From the NCBI GenBank assembly GCA_012103295.1, contig WLXB01000004.1:1-64000 (forward strand): 64,000 nucleotides of DNA, in the 5' to 3' direction. Made by a program: the position numbers and the translations under genes. The DNA is from Alphaproteobacteria bacterium. GTDB lineage: Bacteria; Pseudomonadota; Alphaproteobacteria; Rhodospirillales; Rhodospirillaceae. Positions within the stretch are counted from its first letter, which is position 1, and each line of letters begins with the position of its first letter. Below the pieces are notes generated by a model. That model made no database searches. It saw nothing but the letters and a program-made list of their open reading frames with translations, and was not told the origin of the DNA. Below are positions 15,326-24,608 of this stretch, one piece after another.

Positions 15326-17248
15326 ATGGGCAAAGTTATTGGTATCGACCTTGGGACCACGAACTCCTGTGTCGCCGTGATGGACGGTTCTGATCCGCGT
15401 GTGATCGAAAACACCGAAGGTGTTCGGACGACACCCTCGATGGTGGCGTTCACAGAAGGCGGAGAGCGTCTCGTCGGTCAGGCGGCTAAGCGCCAAGCGG
15501 TGACGAACCCTGAGAACACGCTGTTTGCAATTAAGCGGCTGATCGGCCGCCGGTTTGATGATCCGACCGTAAAGAAGGATCAAGATCTCGTTCCCTACTC
15601 AATCATCAAAGGTGAAAATGGTGATGCGTGGGTTGAAGCGAACAAAGACAAATATTCTCCGTCACAGTTGTCGGCTTTCATTCTTCAAAAGATGAAAGAG
15701 ACCGCTGAGAGTTATCTCGGTGAATCCGTGAGTGAAGCGGTTATTACGGTTCCGGCGTACTTCAACGACAGCCAACGCCAAGCCACCAAAGACGCGGGCA
15801 AGATCGCGGGCCTGGACGTTCTGCGCATCATCAACGAACCCACGGCAGCTGCCCTCGCCTACGGTATGGATAAAGAAGCTACGGGCACCATTGCGGTTTA
15901 TGACCTTGGTGGTGGGACCTTTGATGTATCTATTCTTGAAATCGGGGATGGCGTATTCGAAGTAAAATCCACCAACGGCGATACGTTCCTTGGCGGTGAA
16001 GATTTCGATGCACGCATCATGGACTACCTTGCCGACGAATTTAAAAAAGAGAACGGCATCGACCTGCGCAAAGATAAGCTCGCCCTGCAGCGTCTGAAGG
16101 AAGGCGCGGAGAAAGCGAAAATTGAACTCTCGAGCTCCGGCCAAACAGAAGTCAACCTTCCCTTTATTACGGCTGACGCATCTGGCCCCCAGCATCTCAA
16201 CATCAAACTAACGCGTGCCAAGCTTGAAGCGTTGGTAGAAGACCTTATTCAGCGCACCGTTGATCCGTGTAAAAAGGCTCTCAAGGACGCCGGGCTGAAG
16301 CCGAACGAGATTGACGAAGTCATTTTGGTCGGTGGCATGACTCGCATGCCTAAGGTTCAGGAAACGGTAAAAGAATTCTTCGGCCGTGATCCGCATAAGG
16401 GTGTGAACCCCGATGAAGTTGTTGCTCTTGGTGCCGCGATTCAAGCTGGTGTTCTAAAGGGTGACGTTAAAGACGTTCTGCTGCTCGACGTCACACCACT
16501 GTCGCTCGGTATTGAAACGCTCGGTGGCGTGTTTACTCGTTTGATTGATCGCAACACCACAGTACCGACCCGCAAGAGCCAAACTTTCTCGACCGCCGAG
16601 GATAGCCAGCAAGCCGTGACTATTCGGGTGTTCCAAGGTGAACGTGAAATGGCTGCCGATAACAAACTGTTGGGTCAGTTTGATCTCATGGGTATTCCAC
16701 CGGCACCTCGTGGTGTTCCACAGATTGAGGTTACCTTTGATATTGATGCCAACGGCATTGTGAATGTGTCCGCTAAAGACAAAGCGACTGGAAAAGAACA
16801 GCAGATTCGCATTCAAGCATCGGGTGGATTATCAGACGAAGATATTGATCAGATGGTGAAGGACGCTGAGGCACACGCAGAAGACGATAAGAAAAAGCGT
16901 GAAATAGTCGATGCCAGGAATCAGGCTGATGGCTTGGTTCACTCGACGGAAAAAACACTGATTGAACATGGCGACAAAATCGATGAAGCGGATAAGGCTG
17001 AGATCGAAGAAAAAGTTCAAGAATTAAAGGACGTGCTTGAGTCTGAAGATGTTGATGACCTCAAGGCAAAAACGGAAGCGTTGATGCAGGCATCCATGAA
17101 GCTTGGTCAGGCTATGTATGAAGCTGAGCAAGCGGCTTCCGGCGATGCTGATGGTGGCGATGGCTCGGACGCAGGTGAGGCGCCTTCTGACGATGCGGAA
17201 GTTGTCGACGCTGACTTTGAAGAAGTCGACGAGGAAGATAAGGCTTAA
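15326..17248 (+). CDS. dnaK: Molecular chaperone DnaK (Hsp70)
   Basis: A 640-residue Hsp70, full length. The ATPase domain starts [17 protein letters not shown], with the phosphate-1 and -2 signatures [17 protein letters not shown] and [14 protein letters not shown] and the later [14 protein letters not shown]. The substrate-binding domain begins after [18 protein letters not shown] near residue 386, followed by the helical lid and an acidic tail ending EEVDEEDKA. The start follows AAGGAAA with good spacing. dnaJ follows 120 bases later on the same strand, and grpE is 7 kb upstream. Confidence 0.98.
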   Translation: MGKVIGIDLGTTNSCVAVMDGSDPRVIENTEGVRTTPSMVAFTEGGERLVGQAAKRQAVTNPENTLFAIKRLIGRRFDDPTVKKDQDLVPYSIIKGENGDAWVEANKDKYSPSQLSAFILQKMKETAESYLGESVSEAVITVPAYFNDSQRQATKDAGKIAGLDVLRIINEPTAAALAYGMDKEATGTIAVYDLGGGTFDVSILEIGDGVFEVKSTNGDTFLGGEDFDARIMDYLADEFKKENGIDLRKDKLALQRLKEGAEKAKIELSSSGQTEVNLPFITADASGPQHLNIKLTRAKLEALVEDLIQRTVDPCKKALKDAGLKPNEIDEVILVGGMTRMPKVQETVKEFFGRDPHKGVNPDEVVALGAAIQAGVLKGDVKDVLLLDVTPLSLGIETLGGVFTRLIDRNTTVPTRKSQTFSTAEDSQQAVTIRVFQGEREMAADNKLLGQFDLMGIPPAPRGVPQIEVTFDIDANGIVNVSAKDKATGKEQQIRIQASGGLSDEDIDQMVKDAEAHAEDDKKKREIVDARNQADGLVHSTEKTLIEHGDKIDEADKAEIEEKVQELKDVLESEDVDDLKAKTEALMQASMKLGQAMYEAEQAASGDADGGDGSDAGEAPSDDAEVVDADFEEVDEEDKA

Positions 17249-17368
17249 CGCGTCAGCCGTTTCGCGTGCCTTACATTTGTTCAATGACGTTCTCACTCAA
17301 CACGATGTGGTGTGTTCCGGCCTTCGCAGTCCGGACGCCTACACTTGTCAAAAAGCGGGACGCGTAAA

Positions 17369-18502
17369 ATGGCGAAGCGCGACTACTATGACGTGCTTGG
17401 CGCCAGCAAGAGTGCGTCCGGAGATGACCTCAAGAAGGCCTATCGTAAGCTTGCCATGAAGTTTCATCCGGATCGCAATCCGGGTGACACCAAAGCCGAA
17501 CAGAACTTCAAAGAATTGAACGAAGCCTATGAAGTGCTCAAGGACGAGCAAAAACGGGCCGCCTATGACCAGTATGGACATGCTGCGTTCGAGCAGAGTG
17601 GTGGTCCACGCGGCGGTGGCGGCGGTTTCGGCGGCGGTTTTGCCGACATCTTTGATGAAATGTTCGGTGATATCATGGGTGGCCGGCGTGGCGGACAAGG
17701 CCGTGGACAATCCCGCGGCCAAGACCTTCGCTACAACATGGAAGTCAGCTTAGAGGACGCTTATCACGGCAAGAAGGCGACCATAACGGTCCCATCATCC
17801 TCTACTTGCGGGTCTTGTGAAGGATCGGGGGGCAAAGACGGCGCTGCGCCAGATACCTGTTCATCTTGTGGCGGTGCAGGGAAGGTTCGCAGTCAACAAG
17901 GATTCTTCACCGTCGAGCGTACTTGTCCAACTTGTGGCGGTGCGGGTCGTGTGATCAAGAACCCATGCGGTGAATGTCGCGGTTCCGGGCGCACCCGCAA
18001 AGATAAAACACTTGAAGTCACCATCCCGCCTGGCGTTGAAGATGGCACGCGGATTCGTTTGGCCGGGGAAGGTGAGGCAGGCCTCAACGGGGCACCGGCT
18101 GGTGATCTCTATATATTTCTTGGCCTTAAATCCCATCGTTTATTTCAGCGTGACGGCGCGAACCTCTATATGGGAGTTCCTATATCAATGACCACCGCAG
18201 CTCTCGGCGGTGATGTTGAAGTGCCGACCATTGAAGGCGGTAAGGTCCGTGTTTCAATACCGCAAGGGTGTCAAAACGGTCATCAGTTCCGCTTGCGGGG
18301 CAAGGGCATGAACGTACTGCGTTCGACGGCGCGTGGGGATATGTTCCTAGAAGCAGCGGTCGAAGTTCCGGTCAAGTTAACGGCGAAGCAAAAAGAGCTT
18401 TTGCGAGACTTTGAAAAAGACAGTGATCAAAAAACCTATAGCCCAGAGGCACACGGGTTCTTCGATAAGATCAAAGACTTTTTTGAAGATTTAGCCGACT
18501 AG
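17369..18502 (+). CDS. dnaJ: Molecular chaperone DnaJ (Hsp40)
   Basis: A 377-residue type I DnaJ. J domain at residues 1-70, with the HPD loop ([11 protein letters not shown]) that stimulates DnaK ATPase. A Gly-rich linker ([14 protein letters not shown]) follows, then four CxxCxGxG zinc repeats ([32 protein letters not shown], about residues 147-215) and the C-terminal client-binding domains. The frame is open 19 codons further upstream, but the ATG at 17369 gives the canonical [11 protein letters not shown] start. It ends 6 bases from the convergent oxygenase gene, leaving no room for a separate terminator. Confidence 0.97.
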   Translation: MAKRDYYDVLGASKSASGDDLKKAYRKLAMKFHPDRNPGDTKAEQNFKELNEAYEVLKDEQKRAAYDQYGHAAFEQSGGPRGGGGGFGGGFADIFDEMFGDIMGGRRGGQGRGQSRGQDLRYNMEVSLEDAYHGKKATITVPSSSTCGSCEGSGGKDGAAPDTCSSCGGAGKVRSQQGFFTVERTCPTCGGAGRVIKNPCGECRGSGRTRKDKTLEVTIPPGVEDGTRIRLAGEGEAGLNGAPAGDLYIFLGLKSHRLFQRDGANLYMGVPISMTTAALGGDVEVPTIEGGKVRVSIPQGCQNGHQFRLRGKGMNVLRSTARGDMFLEAAVEVPVKLTAKQKELLRDFEKDSDQKTYSPEAHGFFDKIKDFFEDLAD

Positions 18503-18508
18503 AAAATT

Positions 18509-19147
18509 TTAAAGCCGTCCCGTAAGGCGTTGTGACCAAGTTAGCCGCTCCGGTTGCGGTTCTTTCCCATCTAAATAGGCCCAGAAAAAGGACATCGTAT
18601 ATTTGATGTCTTTTGTTGGGCTGACGCCGCGATGGAGGTGCGTCCAGTAGGGCGGAAAGACAACAATTTTTCCAGGCTCGGGCCGGACTTTCAGATTTTG
18701 ATGTTCAAACTCCGTATAGCCCTCATCCTTAACGTCTGACAAATAGAGCAGACAGGCAATGACGCGCTCGGCTGAATCCATGCCCGCATTGTCGGCGTGC
18801 CAAGTGAATCCCTGACCGGGGTCAACCCGCTCAATGCGGGGGTAACGACATCCGACTCGCCCTGATTCAAGATGCTCAGTAAGTGCTGGATAGGCTTTGG
18901 CATAGTCCGCGACCGCTTTTTCTATGGCGGCGTGGGTTTGAACAACTACGTCTTGCCATTCTTTCATCGTGTCGTTGAGGAATAGGATTGTCCCCGATCT
19001 CCCCGGGTCTTCGCGTTTTTCGCTGACCCCTACGGTCGAGGGTCGGCGTCGGTCATCGGACTCAAACCGGTCGATAATTATGCGGCAATATTCAGGTCCA
19101 AGCATGTTGGGGTATACCTGAACAAATGAAGGGTTTTTCTCTGTCAC
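18509..19147 (-). CDS. 2-oxoglutarate/Fe(II) oxygenase, prolyl-4-hydroxylase-like
   Basis: A 212-residue member of the P4Hc superfamily. The iron ligands appear as HAD in FTWHADNAGMDSAERV near residue 119 and the distal His in WTHLHRGVSP near residue 171. KYTMSFFWAY provides the Lys/Arg-type position that holds 2-oxoglutarate. Such bacterial proteins hydroxylate proline or other residues, or small molecules; the substrate is unknown. The start is GTG at 19147, divergent from an OGT-like glycosyltransferase across 70 bases, so a link to protein modification is possible but unproven. Confidence 0.82.
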   Translation of the reverse strand: MTEKNPSFVQVYPNMLGPEYCRIIIDRFESDDRRRPSTVGVSEKREDPGRSGTILFLNDTMKEWQDVVVQTHAAIEKAVADYAKAYPALTEHLESGRVGCRYPRIERVDPGQGFTWHADNAGMDSAERVIACLLYLSDVKDEGYTEFEHQNLKVRPEPGKIVVFPPYWTHLHRGVSPTKDIKYTMSFFWAYLDGKEPQPERLTWSQRLTGRL

Positions 19148-19217
19148 AGACTTTCACTGCTTATAGTGTTGCGTACCATTTGTGGACTGTAGCCGACTTC
19201 TCCAACGCGAGTGAAGA

Positions 19218-20819
19218 ATGATAAAAATTTTCGACCCGTTGTTGAGACTCTTTCGACCCGATACACCGGAAAGCTCCGTCGGCGATGGTGTGGGTATCCC
19301 GAACGAGGTCAGTCGAATGGTCGCCGATCTAATCGCTTTGGCGCCATCAGCGCGTGCTGAGGGCCCTGATTCTATGATCTCCCTCGGCCACGCCTTGTAC
19401 CAGGCCGGTTTAACTCAATTGCAGCGAGGTTTTCCAGCGCAATCCGTTCTCGCTCTTTCTACGGCTGTTGATCTTGGATTTGATGCGCCCGAATTGGATT
19501 ACAATACTGCGCTGGCCTATAGCCGCAGTGGTCAGGCCCAATTGGCTCATCGGTATTTTGAACAAGCTCAATCTGGTCCACTGAAAGATTGGGAAGGAGA
19601 CGGGTATTATCAGCGCAACGCCCACGCGGTGGAGAATATTACCTTAACAGATCTAAAACGCATCGCCGGTCAGTGGGCCGACCGTCACGTAAAGGACATC
19701 AATCCGTATACATATGCGATCCGTCGTAAAGACAAGAAAAAGCTACGCGTCGGCCTATTGTCTGCTCGGTTCTGTCGGCATGCGGTTGGGTTTCTTACAC
19801 TCGCGGGCTTAGAGAACGTTGACCCATCCAGAATTGAATTCGTTCTCTATGCCAACAATTCACCAAAGGACGACTACACAGACCGGTTTAAAAGTGTGGC
19901 CGCTGCCTGGCATGTTTTAGACGAGCTCGATAACGATGCCGTCGTCGCTCTTATTCGTTCCCATGACCTCGATATCCTAATCGATATGGCCGGCCATTCG
20001 ACAGGTGGCAGGATGGATGTTTTGGCGCGCAAACCGGCACCGATACAGGCCAAGTGGGCGGGTGGACAGCATGGAACCACGGGCTTATCAGCGATCGATT
20101 TCTTTATCACTGACCGCGTTGAAACGCCGAAGGATCACGACGTTCATTTTTTCGAAACACCGATCCGAATGCCTAGCGCCTATGCGTGTTACTCACCACC
20201 ACCTGATGCACCACCGGTTAGCGCCTTGCCGTGGATTGAGAACGGGTACATCACGTTCGGCTGCTTCAACAATATCGCTAAACTCAGCGACGGGACATTT
20301 TCGGCATGGGCAAAAATCTTGAATGCCGTGCCTGATAGCCGACTTGTACTCAAACACTTTGCGTTATCTGAGCCGGAGACTCGTGATCGTATCGCATTGC
20401 AGTTTTCGGCATTTGGAATTTCTTCTGATCGCCTTGATCTTAGAGCCCCAAGTGATCATACGTCACATCTGGAGTCTTACGGAGATATAGATATCGCGTT
20501 GGACCCGTTTCCATGGAGTGGCTGTGTGACAACATGCGAAAGCCTTTGGATGGGCGTTCCTGTTCTCACATTGCCAGGTGTTGCCTTTTGTCATCGCCAC
20601 TCGGCTAGTTTTCTGAGTGCTGCGGGGCTGAATGATTGGATAGCAGAGAATCAGGATGACTATGTCAGCAAGGCAATTGCCCAAGTACAGAGTCCACAGA
20701 CACTCGGCTCCATGAGGTCTGATCTTAGGGCGCAGGTCGCGGCGTCACCATTGTGTGATGCACACCAGTTCGCGCGAGATTTCGAGAGTCGATTGTTTGA
20801 GATGAGTAAGGTGTCGTGA
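19218..20819 (+). CDS. SPINDLY/OGT-family O-linked GlcNAc-type glycosyltransferase
   Basis: A 533-residue Glyco_transf_41 protein. Residues ~45-150 are helical and TPR-like. The catalytic part starts near residue 176 (RVGLLSARFCRHAVGF), followed by DILIDMAGHSTGGRMDVLAR, KPAPIQAKWAGGQHGTTG, FGCFNNIAKLSDGTFSAW (UDP site, near residue 350) and SGCVTTCESLWMGVPVLTLP near residue 434. These are the OGT/SPY signatures for transfer of a sugar to Ser/Thr of proteins. It overlaps the FkbM methyltransferase gene by 4 bases (GTGA), suggesting a glycan that is also methylated. A second family member ends the window. Confidence 0.9.
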   Translation: MIKIFDPLLRLFRPDTPESSVGDGVGIPNEVSRMVADLIALAPSARAEGPDSMISLGHALYQAGLTQLQRGFPAQSVLALSTAVDLGFDAPELDYNTALAYSRSGQAQLAHRYFEQAQSGPLKDWEGDGYYQRNAHAVENITLTDLKRIAGQWADRHVKDINPYTYAIRRKDKKKLRVGLLSARFCRHAVGFLTLAGLENVDPSRIEFVLYANNSPKDDYTDRFKSVAAAWHVLDELDNDAVVALIRSHDLDILIDMAGHSTGGRMDVLARKPAPIQAKWAGGQHGTTGLSAIDFFITDRVETPKDHDVHFFETPIRMPSAYACYSPPPDAPPVSALPWIENGYITFGCFNNIAKLSDGTFSAWAKILNAVPDSRLVLKHFALSEPETRDRIALQFSAFGISSDRLDLRAPSDHTSHLESYGDIDIALDPFPWSGCVTTCESLWMGVPVLTLPGVAFCHRHSASFLSAAGLNDWIAENQDDYVSKAIAQVQSPQTLGSMRSDLRAQVAASPLCDAHQFARDFESRLFEMSKVS

Positions 20820-21511
20820 CTAAACTAAAACTTCTCGCCCGAAGATTGCTAAAGCCAAAGATTATTAAGGAGCATGGTGTGCTCTTAGACATATCTTCTT
20901 CGGGCGTTAGTCCGCAGCTACGAGATTTTCTTTATCAGGGCCAGTACGAAAAACAAGAAATGTTCATCCTCAAGGAGACGCTTGATGATCATGACACTTT
21001 GCTTGACATAGGCGCCGGTATTGGATTGACCTCGATTTGGGCCGCAAAGCGGCTAAGATCTGTTCAAAGAGTCTATGCAGTTGAGGCGTCGCCAAGAATT
21101 ATTGAGTCAATTGCGGTAAATGCCGCCCTAAATAAGGTCGATATTGTGATCAAGTGGGGAGCGGTAACCATAAATCCTGGTGACGCAGATTTCTACATGA
21201 CACCGCACTTTTGGTCCTCTTCTCTATTACCGAAGGAAGGCGCTCAGCCAATAAAAGTTCCCTCAATTTCATTAGATGATTTGATCAAGGAACACCGACC
21301 AACATACATCATGATGGACGTTGAAGGAGCAGAGTATATGATTCTGCAGAATAGCGATCTCAGCACTATTCAAAAACTTTGCGTAGAAATACACCCACAC
21401 TACATTGGCTTAGAAAAAACAATTGAACTTATAGGATACTTATCTGATATAGGCTTCAACGCGGAAAAACATTTATGCTCTGAAAATGGATTCTTCTTTC
21501 ATCGAAGCTAG
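20816..21511 (+). CDS. FkbM-family SAM methyltransferase
   Basis: A 231-residue protein: LLDIGAGIGLTSIWAAKRL (motif I, about residues 62-80), VYAVEASPRIIESIAVNAAL (motif II), VPSISLDDLI and IMMDVEGAEYMILQ (about residues 163-176), the defining pattern of FkbM O-methyltransferases, which usually methylate sugars or polyketides. The GTG start overlaps the OGT-like stop, so the two proteins are probably made together. The gene is clearly more AT-rich than its neighbours and uses A/T-ending codons, a sign of later acquisition. The stop interlocks with the convergent gene (CTAG). Confidence 0.88.
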   Translation: MTKLKLLARRLLKPKIIKEHGVLLDISSSGVSPQLRDFLYQGQYEKQEMFILKETLDDHDTLLDIGAGIGLTSIWAAKRLRSVQRVYAVEASPRIIESIAVNAALNKVDIVIKWGAVTINPGDADFYMTPHFWSSSLLPKEGAQPIKVPSISLDDLIKEHRPTYIMMDVEGAEYMILQNSDLSTIQKLCVEIHPHYIGLEKTIELIGYLSDIGFNAEKHLCSENGFFFHRS

Positions 21512-22242
21512 CTGCCAAGAGCCTTTTCTAACTTTAGGGATAGCTCACCAGCAATGGATACCCAGTGCATATATAAAGCTGGATGAACAATGGACAGCCT
21601 ATCAAGATCGTTGATGCGCTGATCCTGTAAATCAGGCCACTTACTGAGACTTGGCACATTCACGTACAGAATTGCATTCTGACGCAGCCACCAGAAAATT
21701 GATTGATCCTCCCAATGTGCTGGTCGAATAAGATCGATCGCTGCAAAGCCGCGCTCCGCAAATTTTACAGCCCAATAGGTTTGCCATTGCTCATTGATAT
21801 GACTTTTTGCGCCTTGAAAAGGCACAGCTGCGGAAAACAAAACGATGTCGCCATGACGAATCAGGCTGTCGACAAATGTATCAGCGGCGCTTTCTGGTAG
21901 GTGCTCCGCGACCTCTAAACTCATGACCAGGTCAAATGAACGGCCAAGATCGAGTGGCGCGTCTAAAGCCTGCGCCATAAACTGTGACGCGGGAATAGCG
22001 AGTGATCCGGTTTCAATCCAGGGGCCGTCGACACCCTGAATCGTATCGGCGCCTAGCTCTCGGCACACCTGCAGCCACGCGCCATGCCCGCAGCCAACAT
22101 CTAGTACCGACGTGGGAGAAAATGCCTGGAACAGCGGGCCGAGAATCGCCCGCGCCGATGTAACCCGTGCCTCTGCATTGGCATCAAGCATGGTGTTGTA
22201 GCCATCCTGTTCGGATGGGCCTGAGGCTTTGTTTTGTTCCAT
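21508..22242 (-). CDS. Class I SAM-dependent methyltransferase
   Basis: A 244-residue protein with VLDVGCGHGAWLQVCREL (motif I, about residue 45), QGVDGPWI, SFDLVMSLEVAEHLPE (motifs II/III, about residue 108) and GDIVLFSAAVPFQGAKSH. This layout is common among methyltransferases in surface-polysaccharide and flagellin-glycan loci. The segment after residue 155 (HINEQWQTYWAVKFAERGF) is typical of the sub-family. It converges on the FkbM gene with interlocked stop codons. A TATACT box ends 6 bases before the ATG and there is no ribosome binding site, so the mRNA may be leaderless. The acceptor is unknown. Confidence 0.82.
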   Translation of the reverse strand: MEQNKASGPSEQDGYNTMLDANAEARVTSARAILGPLFQAFSPTSVLDVGCGHGAWLQVCRELGADTIQGVDGPWIETGSLAIPASQFMAQALDAPLDLGRSFDLVMSLEVAEHLPESAADTFVDSLIRHGDIVLFSAAVPFQGAKSHINEQWQTYWAVKFAERGFAAIDLIRPAHWEDQSIFWWLRQNAILYVNVPSLSKWPDLQDQRINDLDRLSIVHPALYMHWVSIAGELSLKLEKALGS

Positions 22243-22248
22243 CGGTTT

Positions 22249-22254
22249 AGTATA
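22249..22254 (-). promoter_or_regulatory. Candidate -10 box of the methyltransferase gene at 21508-22242
   Basis: On the minus strand TATACT (one mismatch to TATAAT) is followed by only six bases (AAACCG) before the ATG at 22242. Transcription would start at or next to the start codon. No good -35 hexamer is visible 17 bases upstream. Confidence 0.3.
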
Positions 22255-22338
22255 GAGACGCAGAGGGCCGATAAAAGGCTTTAGACTTGTGCTAGGCTCC
22301 CGTCATTCTTACCAACCGCATCTGGAGTGTTTTCTGAC

Positions 22339-23142
22339 ATGACTGTCGCCATAGGAATTGTTGGCTGTGCTGGCCGAATGGGACGCATGGTCATTCAAGA
22401 GATACTTGCCACGGAAGGCTGCGTTGTTGCCGGTGGCACAGAGGCGCCCGGTGGCCCTATCGTGTCAGATCTCGGATCACTGGTCGGTACTGACCCATTA
22501 GGCGTGACGGTCGGCGACGACCCGCTTGCGTTGTTTTCGTGTTCTGATGCGGTGATCGACTTCACGGTTCCGGCAGCGACGCGCGTTCACGCAGAGGCAG
22601 CAGAAAAAACCGGAACGGCTTACGTGGTTGGGACAACAGGCCTTACGCCAGAAGACCAAGCGGTGATTGCCTCAGCGGCGCACAAGGCACCGGTCGTTCA
22701 AGCGCCCAACTTCTCGGTGGGGGTCAATCTCCTGTTCGCGCTGACCAAGCAAGTGGCTGAAAAGCTCGGCACCGATTACGACATTGAAGTTCTTGAAATG
22801 CATCACCGTCACAAAGTTGATGCACCGTCTGGAACGGCGCTTGGCATTGGCCAGGCAGCAGCGGCGGGGCGCGACGTCTCGTTGGATGATGTCGCGCGCT
22901 TTGCCAGAGAAGGCCAGACTGGACCCCGGGAGATCGGAGAGATCGGCTTTGCAACGCTGCGTGGCGGTGGCGTCATCGGCGATCATACCGTTATGTTTTC
23001 CAACGAAGCCGAACGGCTCGAACTCACCCATAAAGCCAGTTCGCGTGGAATATTTGCCGGCGGCGCGGTGCGAGCGGCTGCCTGGCTCCAAGGCAAAGAT
23101 CCCGGTCTGTACGGTATGTCAGATGTCCTCGGTCTTGATTGA
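22339..23142 (+). CDS. dapB: 4-hydroxy-tetrahydrodipicolinate reductase DapB
   Basis: A 267-residue enzyme of the diaminopimelate/lysine pathway; it reduces HTPA to tetrahydrodipicolinate with NAD(P)H. The nucleotide-binding motif GIVGCAGRMGRM is at the N-terminus. The DapB signature EMHHRHKVDAPSGTALGIG near residue 154 contains the catalytic His pair and Lys. FATLRGGGVIGDHTV follows. The ATG at 22339 has GGAG upstream; an in-frame GTG 12 bases earlier is less likely. nth begins just after the stop, the dapB-nth order seen in many Alphaproteobacteria, and dnaJ lies upstream as usual apart from the inserted glycosylation genes. Confidence 0.96.
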   Translation: MTVAIGIVGCAGRMGRMVIQEILATEGCVVAGGTEAPGGPIVSDLGSLVGTDPLGVTVGDDPLALFSCSDAVIDFTVPAATRVHAEAAEKTGTAYVVGTTGLTPEDQAVIASAAHKAPVVQAPNFSVGVNLLFALTKQVAEKLGTDYDIEVLEMHHRHKVDAPSGTALGIGQAAAAGRDVSLDDVARFAREGQTGPREIGEIGFATLRGGGVIGDHTVMFSNEAERLELTHKASSRGIFAGGAVRAAAWLQGKDPGLYGMSDVLGLD

Positions 23143-23144
23143 GG

Positions 23145-23864
23145 ATGCGGGTCAAAGACATCCCAGAGTTCTACGCGCGTTTACAAGCGCTTGACCCTGA
23201 ACCCAAGGGCGAACTCAATTACGTCAATTCCTACACGTTGCTTGTGGCCGTCGTGTTGTCGGCCCAGGCGACGGATGTTGGGGTCAATAAGGCGACGGGT
23301 CCGCTCTTCGAAGTTGTCGATACGCCAGAGAAGATGGTTGCGCTCGGAGAAACCAAGCTCAAAGACTTCATAAAGACCATCGGGCTTTTTAATTCGAAAG
23401 CGAAGAACGTGATCGGGCTGTCTAAAATTCTTGTCGAGCAATACGACAGTACAGTTCCTGAAGATCGCGAAACCCTAGAAACATTGCCCGGCGTGGGCCG
23501 CAAGACCGCAAACGTGGTGCTCAATATCGCGTTTGGTCACCCGACTATTGCTGTTGATACTCATCTCTTCCGCATTGGCAACCGTACGGGTATCGCCCCC
23601 GGGAAAACGCCTTTGGAAGTTGAGCTGAAGCTTGAGAAGCGGACGCCCCCCGAATTCATGCAGCACGCCCATCATTGGCTGATTTTGCACGGCCGCTATT
23701 TGTGCAAGGCGCGAAAACCAGATTGTTGGCGTTGTCCTGTTGACGACTTATGCAATTTCAAACCAAAAACACCATCGCCCGACCAAGCGCCCGATCAAGC
23801 GCCCGTCAAGTCGCGGGCAAAGGCGAAAACCGTCAAAAAGAAGACGGGCAAGGCATCTAAATAG
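23145..23864 (+). CDS. nth: Endonuclease III (DNA glycosylase/AP lyase)
   Basis: A 239-residue base-excision enzyme removing oxidised pyrimidines. The helix-hairpin-helix LPGVGRKTANVVL (catalytic Lys) near residue 113 precedes AVDTHLFRI (catalytic Asp). The [4Fe-4S] ligands follow the family spacing C-x6-C-x2-C-x5-C in CKARKPDCWRCPVDDLC near residue 187. Beyond the cluster is an unusual ~35-residue tail: a DQAP-containing repeat followed by Lys-rich sequence (AKAKTVKKKTGKASK), probably a disordered DNA-binding arm. The ATG at 23145 is used here; a TTG at 23139 overlapping the dapB stop is an alternative. Confidence 0.94.
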   Translation: MRVKDIPEFYARLQALDPEPKGELNYVNSYTLLVAVVLSAQATDVGVNKATGPLFEVVDTPEKMVALGETKLKDFIKTIGLFNSKAKNVIGLSKILVEQYDSTVPEDRETLETLPGVGRKTANVVLNIAFGHPTIAVDTHLFRIGNRTGIAPGKTPLEVELKLEKRTPPEFMQHAHHWLILHGRYLCKARKPDCWRCPVDDLCNFKPKTPSPDQAPDQAPVKSRAKAKTVKKKTGKASK

Positions 23865-23887
23865 ACCGCCCAGTAAGCTGGCTGCGC

Positions 23888-24526
23888 TTAGGTATTCTCT
23901 GCATCAATAACATCGATGGAGCCTTGAACACGGCCACCAGATGCTATGGAAATATTATTGTAATGAATGCTGCCTTTGACGTGGCCGGACTCCGCGACTT
24001 CCAATGTGAGTCGAGCCCGCAACGTTCCATCAAACGTGCCTGCGATATAGGCATGATCTACTTCTGCGTCTCCCTTAAAGAGCCCTTCTTCGGCGACTTC
24101 TATCGTCGTCGCGTCAGACACGTTCGCTTCGACCGTGCCTTGGACAATGAGGGTCTCGCAGGCTGAAATATCACCGGTGACAGAAATCGATTTTCCGACA
24201 ACCAGCCGATTGCCATCTTCATCGCCAGGTGATTCTGTTCGCTCGGTCTGTAGCCGGGACGGATTTGGAATATCGACTACTTTACGCGGTATTTCCGGCC
24301 GGTATGAAGAACTGGGAGGATTGGACATAAGGGACCCTTTTTTAAACGGTTTTCGTGGTGGCGAGACTGGTGATGCGTCGTTGCCAAGCGACAAAGCGCC
24401 AATCTCATCAGCTTGCTGCGCGGGCATCTCATTGTTGGACGGCGCATCTTTTTCTTCGGCGCTGGCGTCGTCAGCCAGGCCATTCTTGTCTTGATCTTGA
24501 GATTTCGACTTTTTAGTGCCGAACAT
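23888..24526 (-). CDS. Bactofilin (polymer-forming cytoskeletal protein)
   Basis: A 212-residue protein: a Ser/Asp/Lys-rich disordered N-terminal ~105 residues (MFGTKKSKSQDQDKNG start), then a DUF583 beta-helix core from VVGKSISVTGDISACETLIV near residue 110 to the end, with repeated VQGTVEANVSD, LFKGDAEVDHAYIAGTFDG and HVKGSIHYNNISIASGG rungs. Bactofilins self-assemble into filaments and organise cell shape or stalk/peptidoglycan enzymes. The ATG at 24526 follows AGGGA; an in-frame GTG 27 bases upstream is less likely. It is convergent with nth. Confidence 0.9.
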   Translation of the reverse strand: MFGTKKSKSQDQDKNGLADDASAEEKDAPSNNEMPAQQADEIGALSLGNDASPVSPPRKPFKKGSLMSNPPSSSYRPEIPRKVVDIPNPSRLQTERTESPGDEDGNRLVVGKSISVTGDISACETLIVQGTVEANVSDATTIEVAEEGLFKGDAEVDHAYIAGTFDGTLRARLTLEVAESGHVKGSIHYNNISIASGGRVQGSIDVIDAENT

Positions 24527-24608
24527 GTGTCCCTGGTCCCAATTGATCGTCACATGCCCATCTTAAGCGGGTCATGCTGAGCGCCATCGGCGTTCTATGA
24601 CGGAGTAT

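Noticed and set aside
15662..16195. 177-codon open frame antisense to dnaK
   Set aside because: Shadow of the highly biased dnaK coding strand; no ribosome site and no recognisable domain.
20600..20625. GAGTGCTG, similar to half a CIRCE element
   Set aside because: Inside the OGT-like coding region, with no partner repeat 9 bases away.
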